Assembly: GCF_012927325.1 (NCBI RefSeq)
Contig: NZ_JABBGI010000002.1
Location: 124,001 to 188,000 of the forward strand
DNA: 64,000 nucleotides
DNA from: Chryseobacterium antibioticum
Lineage (GTDB): Bacteria; Bacteroidota; Bacteroidia; Flavobacteriales; Weeksellaceae
Direction of reading: 5' to 3'
Part shown: positions 33,384 through 42,208 of the stretch, in pieces
Layout of the letters: every line of letters starts with the position of its first letter
Numbering within the stretch: the stretch's first letter is position 1
Notes under the pieces: model-generated
Told to the model about the DNA's origin: nothing
The model's database searches: none
Seen by the model: only the letters and a program-made list of their open reading frames with translations
Program-made: the position numbers and the translations under genes

Positions 33384-33414
33384 AAAGTAGGCTGCGAATT
33401 TCGCAGCCTACTTT
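33384..33414. terminator. strong terminator hairpin
   Basis: 15-bp perfect arms around a single central base (33384-33398, 33400-33414; core GTAGGCTGCGAA/TTCGCAGCCTAC), starting four bases after the stress-protein stop. Confidence 0.85.
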
Positions 33415-33521
33415 CTACAACATCAATATTAAACTGATCGTAAATTTCTGGTGATTTCGAAAGAAAGGAAAGGACTTTTTGTATCTGACAAACTGCCTTT
33501 TTTACAGACTTAGAAATTAAA

Positions 33522-33605
33522 AAATCTGCTCAATCAGCCAGATCTGCGAGAGATTAAAAACAAAATTTTCAATTTATCCCCTGATTGAGCCAATAAAGCA
33601 GATTT
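33522..33605. repeat. 84-bp palindromic repeat with nested inverted arms
   Basis: AAATCTGCT (33522-33530) pairs with AGCAGATTT (33597-33605), and inside it CTCAATCAG (33529-33537) pairs with CTGATTGAG (33581-33589). It lies between convergent genes, contains no ORF and includes a further AGATCTGCGAGAGATT stretch. I infer another REP/MITE-like family. Confidence 0.6.
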
Positions 33606-33625
33606 ATATTATTTTGACAGAGGAT

Positions 33626-34771
33626 CTACTCCACTTCAAAAATAGCCTGTATTTCCACAGAAGAATTTACAGGAATAGATGAAGCTCCCAAAGTCGCTCT
33701 GGCATGTTTTCCTTTTTCTCCCAGGATTTCGACAGTCAGGTCTGATACAGTATTCATTAAGTCTGCATGTTTTGTATAGTCGTCTTTCGTATTGAAGATT
33801 CCTGTCAGCTGTACACATTGTCTTACTTTATTAAGGTCACCACCTACGGCTTCCTTTAAAACGGCTATCACATTAAGCATCGTGGCTTTTGTAGCTTCTT
33901 TCACCTGTTCTTCATTCACGTCAACGCCTAACTTTCCGGGATTTAAAATTTTACCGTCTTTTAAAGCCACCTGATTGATAAATACCAGGTTTCCGGAACG
34001 TACATAAGGCTTATAATTTCCAGCTGGTTGAGGAACTTTTGGCAGGGTAATATTTTTCTGTTTCAAAAGAACATTGATATCATCATACTTTTCCGAAACA
34101 ACAGCAGTCATCGGTTTTTTGCTGAACGTTCCTTTCAAAGCCAAAGCCGTTTTAGCAAAATTACTTCCCTGAAGTTCTGCCAGTGCACGTTCGTCTTTTG
34201 TAGGTCTTTCCACATCTTTAAGTGACGCCATACTCGTTACGCCCAAAACGGTATTTCCCTGAGGAATTGCTTTATCGATGCTTTCGGTTCCTCTGATTCC
34301 ATTGGCAACCAATACCATTCCGTGAACCGCTAATGTATTCCAGAAAGCATTAAGAGCCAGTTCTTTTCCGGCACCACTTCCCGCAGACATAAAAACAGTT
34401 GCCGGCATTCCTTCCAGCGCATGGTTCGTCCATAAATTAACGGTTTTAGATAAAAACTCGCTCATTCCGGTACTGATATTTCCGAAATACACCGGTGATC
34501 CAAAAGCAATTCCATCATAAGACGGCAATTCATCCACGGAGGCTACAGGAACATTTTTCAATTTTGGATTTTGGGATTCTTTGACTTGCTTAATCACTGC
34601 TGTAGCACTTTTGCTGCTTTCGATGCCAGATGCTATTTCTTTAGCCAGTTCATAAGTTCCACCATTATTTGAATGAATGAGGACCAGTATTTTAGCTTTA
34701 TGGTCTTGTGCCATGATCGTGGTGATTTTTAATAATAAAATTAATACAAAAACCGTACTTAGTTTTTTCAT
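33626..34771 (-). CDS. exported WrbA-like flavodoxin fused to a RidA domain
   Basis: 381 residues. Signal peptide MKKLSTVFVLILLLKITTIMAQ; residues about 27-215 form a WrbA-type NAD(P)H:quinone oxidoreductase (KILVLIHSNNGGTYELAKEI binding FMN phosphate; FGSPVYFGNISTGMSEFL; FMSAGSGAGKE); residues about 245-381 form a RidA/YjgF domain (GNLVFINQVALKDGK, KATMLNVIAVLKEA, HARATLGASSIPVNSSVEIQAIFEV with the RidA-type Arg). WrbA proteins normally act in the cytoplasm, so both the fusion and the export signal are unusual. Divergent from an AraC regulator. Confidence 0.85.
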   Translation of the reverse strand: MKKLSTVFVLILLLKITTIMAQDHKAKILVLIHSNNGGTYELAKEIASGIESSKSATAVIKQVKESQNPKLKNVPVASVDELPSYDGIAFGSPVYFGNISTGMSEFLSKTVNLWTNHALEGMPATVFMSAGSGAGKELALNAFWNTLAVHGMVLVANGIRGTESIDKAIPQGNTVLGVTSMASLKDVERPTKDERALAELQGSNFAKTALALKGTFSKKPMTAVVSEKYDDINVLLKQKNITLPKVPQPAGNYKPYVRSGNLVFINQVALKDGKILNPGKLGVDVNEEQVKEATKATMLNVIAVLKEAVGGDLNKVRQCVQLTGIFNTKDDYTKHADLMNTVSDLTVEILGEKGKHARATLGASSIPVNSSVEIQAIFEVE

Positions 34772-34796
34772 TTTTAATAGATAAATAATTACTATA

Positions 34797-34828
34797 CAAA
34801 ATTAGTATTGTCGTTTTTATTAAATTTG
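34797..34828. promoter_or_regulatory. back-to-back promoters of the WrbA-RidA and AraC genes
   Basis: TAATTTTG leftward at 34804-34797 and TAAATTTG rightward at 34821-34828, separated by 16 bases. Polymerase could not serve both at once. The rightward -7 lies 11 bases from the AraC ATG at 34840, implying a very short leader. Confidence 0.6.
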
Positions 34829-34839
34829 CCAAAAATTCT

Positions 34840-35646
34840 ATGCAGAACGACATTGTAAAATGTGGGTTAACGGAAAAAACAGATAGCCGATTTGTAGATA
34901 CCATTGGAAAAGAAGCGTATGTCTGGTGTGAGAAAGACTGGAAACATGATGATCATGAGCATGCCCATCATCGTGCCCAGCTCACTTTTGTGGAAGAAGG
35001 ATACCAGTATTTCCATATCGATCAGAAGATTTATCTGGTGCCGCAATATCATGTTATTTGGGTTCCTTCGGGAAAAGCGCACAGAATTACCTCCGAAGCA
35101 AAGACCGTTAACTTAATGGTGTTTTTATTTAAAACCGTTTTTGAGGATGATTTTTACCAAAATGTTCACGTTTTTGCCGTTCCTCCTGTTTTAAAAGAAA
35201 TGCTTTTATATGCTTCCAAATGGAATCAGTTGATTGAAGAAGATGAGGAACAGGATCTGTTTTTTAAAGCCATCTTAAAAAGTCTTCCCAATTTCTGCAA
35301 AGAAAGCAGTTATCTTGAAATCCCCATTCCCTCGGATGTTAGGCTAATTCCCGTCTGCACGTATATCAATTCCAATTTTAAATATAGTTTGAACGCCGAT
35401 GAATTGGCAGAAAAAGCACAAATGTCTGTCCGAAGCCTGCAGAGAATATTTAAGAACGAAACCGGAATTACGCTTCAGAAGTACCATCAGCTTGTGAGGA
35501 TCCTGAAAAGTATAGAACTCATCGATACCGGACAGTTTACCCTAAGCCAGATCGCGTACAAAGTGGGTTATCAGAGTTTGTCAGCTTTTACGTCTTCCTA
35601 TCAGACCATCATGAAATCTAAGCCTAAAGTAAAGAAAGTCAATTAA
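34840..35646 (+). CDS. AraC-family regulator with cupin sensor domain
   Basis: 268 residues. An N-terminal cupin (about 35-100: HEHAHHRAQLTFVEEGYQYFHIDQ ... VPQYHVIWVPSGKAHRI with metal-type His) and C-terminal AraC helix-turn-helix pair (MSVRSLQRIFKNETGITLQKYHQLVRI; IAYKVGYQSLSAFTSSYQ). It shares a compact promoter region with the divergent WrbA-RidA gene, its probable target. Its stop overlaps the stop of the convergent pseudogene. Confidence 0.92.
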   Translation: MQNDIVKCGLTEKTDSRFVDTIGKEAYVWCEKDWKHDDHEHAHHRAQLTFVEEGYQYFHIDQKIYLVPQYHVIWVPSGKAHRITSEAKTVNLMVFLFKTVFEDDFYQNVHVFAVPPVLKEMLLYASKWNQLIEEDEEQDLFFKAILKSLPNFCKESSYLEIPIPSDVRLIPVCTYINSNFKYSLNADELAEKAQMSVRSLQRIFKNETGITLQKYHQLVRILKSIELIDTGQFTLSQIAYKVGYQSLSAFTSSYQTIMKSKPKVKKVN

Positions 35647-36277
35647 GGGGTTTCATCATGGGCCATATCTACCGGTTTAGATTCCGGAGAGCCTTTTTCA
35701 CGGAGCCAGATCGATAAGACGACGATAGAGAAAACCGCTAAAAATTCACTTTGCCAGTTCTGTAAAGATTCAAACCAGAACCTCGATTCTGATATTATAC
35801 TGTATAGCTGTGGTGGTAGGCTCATTTTTTACGATCTGCTCTTCATTATAGTCTTTGAGGCTGCCATAGAAATGCATTCCAAAGCTTATCCGATAAAGAG
35901 TGTTTGTACATGGCAAGCCATATTCCGCCCTTTTTAACCGGCCATGAGGCTTTTACATGGGGTTGTGGCTCTTTATCTACCTCCTCTTTTCCCTCCAAAG
36001 ATTTTGATTCACTGGAGCCTTTCTGTCTTAAAGAAACGGCCAAGACAATATACAGCATCATTTGGAGAAATTCGCTCTCCCAGTTTTCAAAAGTTGCCTG
36101 TATAAAATGGCCACTGTGGATATAGCTGCCTAAACTGAGCATAGCACTTCCCTGCTCAGTCAATTCTTTATTCAGTGTTTTCCAGCCCGTTAAAAACTGA
36201 CCGAAAAGACAGATAAGCATCAGTACGAGCACAACAATACTTAAACTGTTACGGTAAAAGAAACTTTTTTTTGACAT
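35643..36277 (-). pseudogene. frameshifted DUF6766-like membrane protein
   Basis: Two adjacent frames are halves of one protein. The upstream 143-residue frame (36277-35846) has a membrane helix and FENWESEFLQMMLYIVLAV followed by SLRQKGSSESK; the downstream 60-residue frame (35825-35643) has the related LQNWQSEFLAVFSIVVLSI and WLREKGSPESKPVDMAHDE. A third frame between them reads GMHFYGSLKDYNEEQ, which parallels FLTGWKTLNKELTEQ of the first half. So an internally duplicated protein has been broken by at least two indels, with some residues of a helix apparently lost between the halves. From memory the intact family is DUF6766, about 220 residues. Last of the KatE-CinA run of genes. A sequencing error cannot be excluded, but two independent shifts make decay more likely. 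Confidence 0.8.
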
Positions 36278-36343
36278 GGTTACAAGCTTAAAATTTACTA
36301 TTAAAGTTCAAGAACTGAGCTGTCCTTTTATTCCTTAATGAAA

Positions 36344-36844
36344 TTATTTCAAGATCAAAAGCTGGTTGATTTCACTTTTAAAACATCCAAGAATGAATTC
36401 TGTATAATACATCTGCGCATTCAGAGCCTGCGTTTTGGGATGCAGCTCCAGTTTTTTTGTTAAAATGATTTCACCTTTATACGAAAAGGAAAAATAGGCA
36501 AAGATCTTATACATTGATTTTCTTATCGGAGTAAAATAGCCTGTGGTGGCAATAGACCAGTCCGTTTCAAAAAGTTTTGCAACGTTCAGAGCCATGGTTC
36601 GAGCAATGTTTTCTGAAACACAGTCACATTCTTCAGCCTCTGTTTTGTCTACATTCAGCAGTTTTACTTTCTGTGGAAGTGTATAAGTGGTCATGCCTCC
36701 TTTGAAAAATAAGGAAGCATTGGGCATTTGTGAAAAAGCAAGCTGAAGGCACCCCGAGGTAACGCCTTCTGCTACTGAAATGGTTTCACCAGCCATCATA
36801 ATAGACTGGCTTATATATTCTAAAAGATTTTTCTGAAATTCCAT
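36344..36844 (-). CDS. CinA C-terminal-domain protein (NMN deamidase-like)
   Basis: 166 residues resembling the stand-alone CinA/PncC amidohydrolase: SVAEGVTSGCLQLAFSQMP (family AES-x-T-x-G), FFKGGMTTYTLPQKVKLLNV (GG-x-x-x-Y..K..LLGV) and CVSENIARTMALNVAKLFETDWSIATTGYFTP. The second motif A-V-T-G-x-A-G-P is altered to ATTGYFTP, so activity is uncertain. Lies 43 bases after katE, likely the same operon. Confidence 0.82.
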   Translation of the reverse strand: MEFQKNLLEYISQSIMMAGETISVAEGVTSGCLQLAFSQMPNASLFFKGGMTTYTLPQKVKLLNVDKTEAEECDCVSENIARTMALNVAKLFETDWSIATTGYFTPIRKSMYKIFAYFSFSYKGEIILTKKLELHPKTQALNAQMYYTEFILGCFKSEINQLLILK

Positions 36845-36887
36845 AATTATAAATATTTTGTGAGTGTGAAGGATGTATTCTTAAGAT

Positions 36888-39023
36888 CTATGCGTTTCTT
36901 TCCTGCTCCAGATCCCAGACTCTGTGTCCGGAAACAGCTTTGATAAATTGCTGATCAGAACTGCTGTCTTTCCAGGTAACTACTGCCGGGTCTTCATGTT
37001 TTTTCGCGGCTATATTGCTATTGTTATAAAGTTCTTCCGTGTCTGCTCCAAAATAAACTGCCTTACAGTGTTTATAAGCTTCATTGATGAACTGCAGCAC
37101 ATGATGTTTATTCTCAGGAACTATAAGTTCTTTTGTGGATTTCTCTCCGCCACTGATGTATAGGGCATCAAAGCAAACGCTGGCAATACTTGTAAGAGAA
37201 TGTTTGGGAGTAAGGGTTGAACCGTCGTTGGTTTTAACCGGTGCTACACTTGGTGCGATGAGCTCCACTTTTGCTCCTTCTGATTCCAGTTTTGATTTTA
37301 AATCATTAAGTGTGCTTCCATCCGTACCATTAGCTATGATAAAGCCTATTTTTCTACTTTTAATGGTATCTTTTACCGTATCTTTCATACTCAGCGCATC
37401 CGAAATCTTCGTTTTGGGTTCCTTTTCTTCGCTCTGAAGTTCAGCTACGTTCGCATCTGCAGGGATGCTTTGGTTAGGCTCGTTTAATTTTTTAGCCTTA
37501 ACCCCTACTTTATCGGCAACTTTTTGTGCAAGCGTTTTATCAATAAAAGCAAGCTGACCTACCATTCTTTCTCTGATTTCCAGTATCGTAACTTTTGAAA
37601 GTTCAAAAATAAGAGCATTCTGAAGGTGGGTCTGTTCAGGAGCCGACTGGCTGTTGTAGAATAATTTTGCCTGAGAATAATGATCTACAAAGCTCTGACT
37701 TCTTTTTCGCACCTTTTCGCCGGAAACTCTTTCTTCCTGAGAAACAAACCCACCTTCTGACATCATAGCCTGAAAAGGACATCCTCCCCCGATAGAATTG
37801 GGTTCATAGCTTACTTTTCCTTTTACGATCTGCTGTCTCATATGTCCGTCGCGCTGATTGTTGTGGACGGTATTGATTGATCTGTTGATCGGTATTTCAT
37901 GGAAATTCGGTGATCCCAGTCTTGATAATTGGGTATCTGTATAGGAGAACAATCTTCCCTGAAGCAGCGGATCATTGGTAAAATCAATTCCGGGAACAAG
38001 ATGTCCGGGATGAAATGCTACCTGCTCCGTTTCGGCAAAGAAGTTATCCGGATTTCTGTTCAATGTCAAAGTTCCAAAGAGCTCTACAGGAACTTCTTCT
38101 TCGGGAATCAGTTTTGTAGGATCAAGAAGATCGAAATCGAATTTATGCTCGTCTTCCTCTGGAATCAGCTGTACACCAAAATCCCATTCAGGAAAAGCTC
38201 CGTTTTCTATCGCTTCCCATAAATCTCTTTTATGAAAATCAGGATCTACACCCGAGATTCTCTGTGCTTCATCCCAGGCTACAGAATGGACGCCTAATTT
38301 GGGTTTAAAGTGAAATTTAACGAAATGGACTTTGCCTTCTTCATTGATGAATTTAAAGGAATGGACTCCAAAACCTTCCATCATTCTCAGACTTCTTGGA
38401 ATCGCTCTGTCGCTCATCACCCACATGATCATATGCATACTTTCCGGCATCAGCGAAATAAAATCCCAGAACGTATCGTGTGCAGAAGCGGCCTGTGGAA
38501 TTTCATTATCGGGTTCCGGTTTCACAGCATGGATTAAATCCGGAAATTTTATAGCATCCTGAATAAAAAATACGGGAACATTATTGCCTACAAGATCATA
38601 ATTTCCTTCTTCTGTATAAAACTTAATCGAAAAACCCCGTACGTCTCTGGCCAGGTCAGTACTTCCTTTACTTCCGGCAACTGTTGAAAACCTTACAAAA
38701 ACAGGTGTTTCTTCACCTATTTTATTCAGAAATTTTGCTTTGGTATACGCTTTAAGGCTTTTGTTCAGCTTAAAAACGCCATGCGCTCCTGAACCACGGG
38801 CATGAACTACTCTTTCAGGAATTCTTTCATGATCAAAATGGGTAATTTTTTCCCTTAAAATGAAGTCTTCCAGTAGTGTTGGCCCTCTGTCTCCGGCCTT
38901 TAATGAATCCTGGTTATTATTAATTTTTATCCCCTGGTTAGTCGTCAGTTTTTCATTTTCATTGGAAGTACTGTGTTCATCCAGTTGGTCTAACTTTTTA
39001 TTCTTTTGAGAATCATTTTTCAT
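36888..39023 (-). CDS. katE: large-subunit catalase (HPII/KatE type)
   Basis: 711 residues: a haem catalase core (about 75-560) plus a C-terminal class I glutamine-amidotransferase-like domain (about 585-700, GFIIANGTDGSTLNDLKSKLESEG; FDALYISGGEKS), diagnostic of clade 2 large catalases. Catalytic His in VVHARGSGAHG, Asn in VGNNVPVFFIQD, and the proximal Tyr in RLFSYTDTQLSRLG. It decomposes hydrogen peroxide, typically in stationary phase. The 45-residue N-terminal tail is polar and disordered. Preceded by two small hypothetical genes on the same strand. Confidence 0.95.
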   Translation of the reverse strand: MKNDSQKNKKLDQLDEHSTSNENEKLTTNQGIKINNNQDSLKAGDRGPTLLEDFILREKITHFDHERIPERVVHARGSGAHGVFKLNKSLKAYTKAKFLNKIGEETPVFVRFSTVAGSKGSTDLARDVRGFSIKFYTEEGNYDLVGNNVPVFFIQDAIKFPDLIHAVKPEPDNEIPQAASAHDTFWDFISLMPESMHMIMWVMSDRAIPRSLRMMEGFGVHSFKFINEEGKVHFVKFHFKPKLGVHSVAWDEAQRISGVDPDFHKRDLWEAIENGAFPEWDFGVQLIPEEDEHKFDFDLLDPTKLIPEEEVPVELFGTLTLNRNPDNFFAETEQVAFHPGHLVPGIDFTNDPLLQGRLFSYTDTQLSRLGSPNFHEIPINRSINTVHNNQRDGHMRQQIVKGKVSYEPNSIGGGCPFQAMMSEGGFVSQEERVSGEKVRKRSQSFVDHYSQAKLFYNSQSAPEQTHLQNALIFELSKVTILEIRERMVGQLAFIDKTLAQKVADKVGVKAKKLNEPNQSIPADANVAELQSEEKEPKTKISDALSMKDTVKDTIKSRKIGFIIANGTDGSTLNDLKSKLESEGAKVELIAPSVAPVKTNDGSTLTPKHSLTSIASVCFDALYISGGEKSTKELIVPENKHHVLQFINEAYKHCKAVYFGADTEELYNNSNIAAKKHEDPAVVTWKDSSSDQQFIKAVSGHRVWDLEQERNA

Positions 39024-39082
39024 ATCAATTTTTTTTTGGTGTCGTGTAAAGGGTAAAAAGTCAAATAATTATCGTTCACGAA

Positions 39083-39475
39083 TTATTCCGTGCCAGTTCT
39101 GTTTTTTCCCAGTGTATGTAAGAGTTTATTAAGGTATTCTTCTTCTTTTAATACTTTATAATAAGCGGTCTTGGCATATAAAGTGAAAGAAGAATTTTCT
39201 ATTTTTATTTCTGCATCCATATGGGACGGAGATCGAGTTTTTTCGCCATGATATTCACGAATATTCAAAATATATTCTTTGATAGCGGTATCAATCACAT
39301 TTTTAAGAATATCACATTGGGCATTGTTTTTTATCTTTTCCAATGATTTGATCAGAAAAGCAGTAACTCCATATGAATTGATAACGCTTGGAAATAAAGA
39401 CTCGTTCTCTATTACATTGTTTTTATCATTCAGCCCGGAATATTTTAAAGTGTCATTTTCAAATATCATATTCAT
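39083..39475 (-). CDS. hypothetical protein, upstream of katE
   Basis: 130 residues, no signal peptide, mainly helical (KSLEKIKNNAQCDILKNVIDTAIKEYILNIREYHGEK) with a C-terminal KTAYYKVLKEEEYLNKLLHTLGK. I do not recognise the family. Starts eight bases after another small gene and lies 59 bases before katE, so it may belong to the catalase transcript. Two consecutive ATGs (39475 and 39469) are possible starts. Confidence 0.6.
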   Translation of the reverse strand: MNMIFENDTLKYSGLNDKNNVIENESLFPSVINSYGVTAFLIKSLEKIKNNAQCDILKNVIDTAIKEYILNIREYHGEKTRSPSHMDAEIKIENSSFTLYAKTAYYKVLKEEEYLNKLLHTLGKNRTGTE

Positions 39476-39483
39476 AATGGTTA

Positions 39484-39786
39484 TTAGTTATCAGAAATTT
39501 TTAAATATTTCTCAAAATAATGCAGATCGTCCTTGTCTTTGATTGAGAGATAAAACATAATTTGTTCCGGCTCTTTCAATCCAATACTGCTGAAGCTGTC
39601 AAAATGAGCGATCAGCGCCTGAATATTCTCTATTTTGATGTCTTTTAATATGACAAACAATAAAAAGATATTGGCCTTTATTTCTTTGGCATAAATAGCA
39701 GCGCCAGCATCAAACCAGTTTCCCTGATAGGATACTTTTATGAAGTCTTTATACTTCAGGTTTTTTACTATTTTATGACAGTCCAT
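39484..39786 (-). CDS. hypothetical protein, first gene of the catalase run
   Basis: 100 residues with mixed alpha/beta pattern (ANIFLLFVILKDIKIENIQALIAHFDSF; QIMFYLSIKDKDDLHYFEKYLKISDN). No recognised family, no signal peptide. Eight bases before the next small gene. The three genes katE, this and its neighbour may form a stress operon. Confidence 0.55.
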   Translation of the reverse strand: MDCHKIVKNLKYKDFIKVSYQGNWFDAGAAIYAKEIKANIFLLFVILKDIKIENIQALIAHFDSFSSIGLKEPEQIMFYLSIKDKDDLHYFEKYLKISDN

Positions 39787-39832
39787 ATAGCTGAATAATT
39801 ATGGTTTATATATATCCAGCAGAATATATTTT

Positions 39833-40028
39833 AGATCTTATTCGGCAGGAAATGATTTTTTCATTTCAATATCAATATCTCACAATTGTGGTTACCGAAG
39901 CCTCCAGTATTCTCAACATCATTTTTCATGTAGGAATATGGAGTAGTGTATTGCAACCCTGCAATGGTTAAAACCTGATCATCTAATCCTGAAAGCTGAA
40001 AGCTCCCCTGCTGCCTTTTACTAAGGTC
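39833..40028 (-). pseudogene. possible decayed gene fragment
   Basis: The 327-base gap between the small gene and the Fnr-like gene contains a stop-free minus-strand frame from 40028 to a TGA at 39863, reading SFQLSGLDDQVLTIAGLQYT then TPYSYMKNDVENTGGFGNHN and CEILILK. Shifting frame by one near the end gives DIDIEMKKSFPAE and a TAA near 39833. No ATG begins it. Composition is protein-like, so I suspect the C-terminus of a lost gene, with low confidence. The 5' end of the frame also contains a GAAAGCTGAAAGC repeat-like stretch. Confidence 0.3.
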
Positions 40029-40113
40029 TTAAGAAATGTATTGAAACTTTATTTTTCAAATATACGCTAGAATAATTCACCCTTTTATGACCTGAATCAT
40101 ATTAAAGCTGATA

Positions 40114-40728
40114 TCAATAGACAATTTTTCTGTTTTCTATTGTGATATTTCCTTCCTTTTCCATTTTTTTCAATGTTCTGATAACAGTTTCTACACGAAG
40201 CCCCACCAGATTGGCAATCTGCTGTCTTGTGAGCTCTATTTGAAAGCAACTTCCACAGCTGCCGTCGTGATAGCTTTTAAGGTAGTCCAAAAGCCCTTTG
40301 AGCCTTGAAACGGGATTCAGGGACGCCATACTATGAAGCATAACAGCTTTAAAATAAAGCCTTTGAGACAGACAAGCATTCATTTCCAAAGACAGATGAG
40401 GATGTTTTTTTATTAATTCCAGAAACCGGTCCCTTGGCACTCTGATAATTTCTGATGCTTCTATACAAACTGCATTGGTTGGATAAAATTTATCTAAAAA
40501 AAGCATTGAATCCCCAAAACTTTGTTTTCCACCAAAAATATTATGTATAAATTCTTTTCCTTCATCATCATAATTATTGAGTTTCACTTTTCCTTCTCTG
40601 ATCTGGAAATAATAGAGTGTATGGTCCCCTTCCCTGTATACGAGATCCCCTTTGTTATATTGTCTGATGTCTCCTCCGGATGAATATAACAGCTCATCGT
40701 CAATATTCATGCAGCTTATTGTTTTCAT
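40114..40728 (-). CDS. Crp/Fnr-family regulator with classical winged helix
   Basis: 204 residues. Cyclic-nucleotide-binding domain (about 20-130, GDLVYREGDHTLYYFQIREGKVKL; GKQSFGDSMLFLD) and a Crp-type helix-turn-helix LTRQQIANLVGLRVETVIRTLKKMEKEGNI (about 165-195). A CGSC pair near residue 157-160 is present, but there is no N-terminal FNR Cys cluster. Located near katE but separated by 327 bases; a possible regulator of oxygen or stress response. Confidence 0.9.
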   Translation of the reverse strand: MKTISCMNIDDELLYSSGGDIRQYNKGDLVYREGDHTLYYFQIREGKVKLNNYDDEGKEFIHNIFGGKQSFGDSMLFLDKFYPTNAVCIEASEIIRVPRDRFLELIKKHPHLSLEMNACLSQRLYFKAVMLHSMASLNPVSRLKGLLDYLKSYHDGSCGSCFQIELTRQQIANLVGLRVETVIRTLKKMEKEGNITIENRKIVY

Positions 40729-41301
40729 AAGTATCTCTTTAAAATATGTTCAATAAAAAATAGTGAAATTTATTACTGAAACCGCTTTTAATATAAAATT
40801 TTTCAATCTTTAATCTGAATCATTTTATCTTTCTGTTTCATGGTTCATTCAATGCAAGATATTTCCGTTGATCGCTATAATTGTTTTGCGTTTTCTAACA
40901 GCTTTCTCCGGACAATTTTCATTGGGAACCTAATTCTGTCTTAGCATATGCAAATACCGAACCTTGTTGATTATAAAAATTGTTAAATAAAGTTAAAATA
41001 ATTACCATAACACAATATAATTAAAATTTCAAATAAATATTAAACATAAAAATGACCTATAATTTAACGTATTCGCAAATTTAAACCTACCACACGATGA
41101 TTCAGTTCTCATGGGTAGCTTAGGGATATTAAAACCCGCTTTAATGAAAAAACGGGTTTTCAAAGTATATATCTGTAAAATTATTTTTTAATTTTAATAA
41201 GCAAAATGATAACCTTCATCATTATACTTTGATCTTCATTCCAAAGATAATCTAATGACTAAACGTTATTTTATGATTAGAATCATAATGATTATTTTTG
41301 A
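40729..41301. other. 573-base non-coding gap
   Basis: AT-rich, no ORF. Contains an orphan minus-strand -7-like TAAATTTG (41083-41076), which could give the Fnr-like gene a leader of about 340 bases, and a hairpin AAAACCCG/CGGGTTTT (41131-41160) described separately. Nothing else recognised. Confidence 0.45.
41131..41160 (-). terminator. terminator hairpin after the EamA gene
   Basis: AAAACCCG (41131-41138) pairs with CGGGTTTT (41153-41160), with a short T-tract on the minus strand. It lies about 140 bases after the EamA stop. Confidence 0.5.
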
Positions 41302-42186
41302 TTATTTTGCAAACTTCTTGGTTCCGGCAACGCATAAGATGACGCCTACAGTAACTCCCAACATTCCGATACTTACCTGTTCATGAAGGAAGTAGGCCGC
41401 AAGCCCTAGTCCGAAGAAAGGCTGCAAAAGCTGTAGCTGCCCGACAGTCGCAATGCCCCCCTGAGCCAAACCTTTATACCAAAATATAAATCCAATGAAC
41501 ATACTGAAAAGAGAAATATAAGCCATTCCAAACCAACCCTGAAAACTAACAGTCTCGATATGGTCTGGGAAGTATATAAAAAACAAAGGAATCATAACCG
41601 GTAATGCCAATACTAGAGCCCAGGAAATAACCTGCCAGCCGCCTAATGTTTTTGACAGTTTCGCCCCTTCAGCATACCCCATTCCACATAAGATCACGGC
41701 AAGTAACATCAGAATATCGCCGACAGGTGAAGCAGAAATCCCCTGAGAAACTGCATATCCAATGACTAAAAGACTTCCTATAATAGAAAAAAACCAAAAT
41801 ATAGGATGGGGCCTCTCCCCTCCACGGAGAACTCCAAAGACTGCTGTTGCCAATGGAAGCATTCCCAAAAACACAATAGAATGGGCCGAAGTCAGATATT
41901 GAAGCGCCAATGCAGAAAGAAGCGGAAAACCAACGACACAACCAATTGAAACCAGCAATAATGGGAATATTTGCTTTTTTTCAGGACGTTTTTCTTTATA
42001 GATCAGTAAAACAGAAAGTGCCAGGATTCCTGCAATACCGGCACGGGCAATGGTTACAAAAATAGGGCTCATTTCCATCACTGCTAATTTGGTGGCCGGC
42101 ATTGATCCACTAAACAGCAATACGCCTATAAAGCCGTTGATCCATCCGCTTACACTTTCGTCTTTTGATATTTTATCAATCATCAT
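41302..42186 (-). CDS. EamA/DMT-family exporter
   Basis: 294 residues, ten hydrophobic helices in two EamA repeats (about 17-145 and 158-290). First repeat shows GFIGVLLFSGSMPATKLAVMEMSPIFVTIARAGIAG, second ALVLALPVMIPLFF ... YISLFSMFIGFIFWYKGLAQGGIATVGQLQLLQP. Members export amino acids or metabolites. It is divergent from a MocR-type regulator, a recurrent pairing in which the regulator controls the exporter. Confidence 0.9.
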   Translation of the reverse strand: MMIDKISKDESVSGWINGFIGVLLFSGSMPATKLAVMEMSPIFVTIARAGIAGILALSVLLIYKEKRPEKKQIFPLLLVSIGCVVGFPLLSALALQYLTSAHSIVFLGMLPLATAVFGVLRGGERPHPIFWFFSIIGSLLVIGYAVSQGISASPVGDILMLLAVILCGMGYAEGAKLSKTLGGWQVISWALVLALPVMIPLFFIYFPDHIETVSFQGWFGMAYISLFSMFIGFIFWYKGLAQGGIATVGQLQLLQPFFGLGLAAYFLHEQVSIGMLGVTVGVILCVAGTKKFAK

Positions 42187-42208
42187 TTTTATATTTTTTT
42201 TAATGAGT

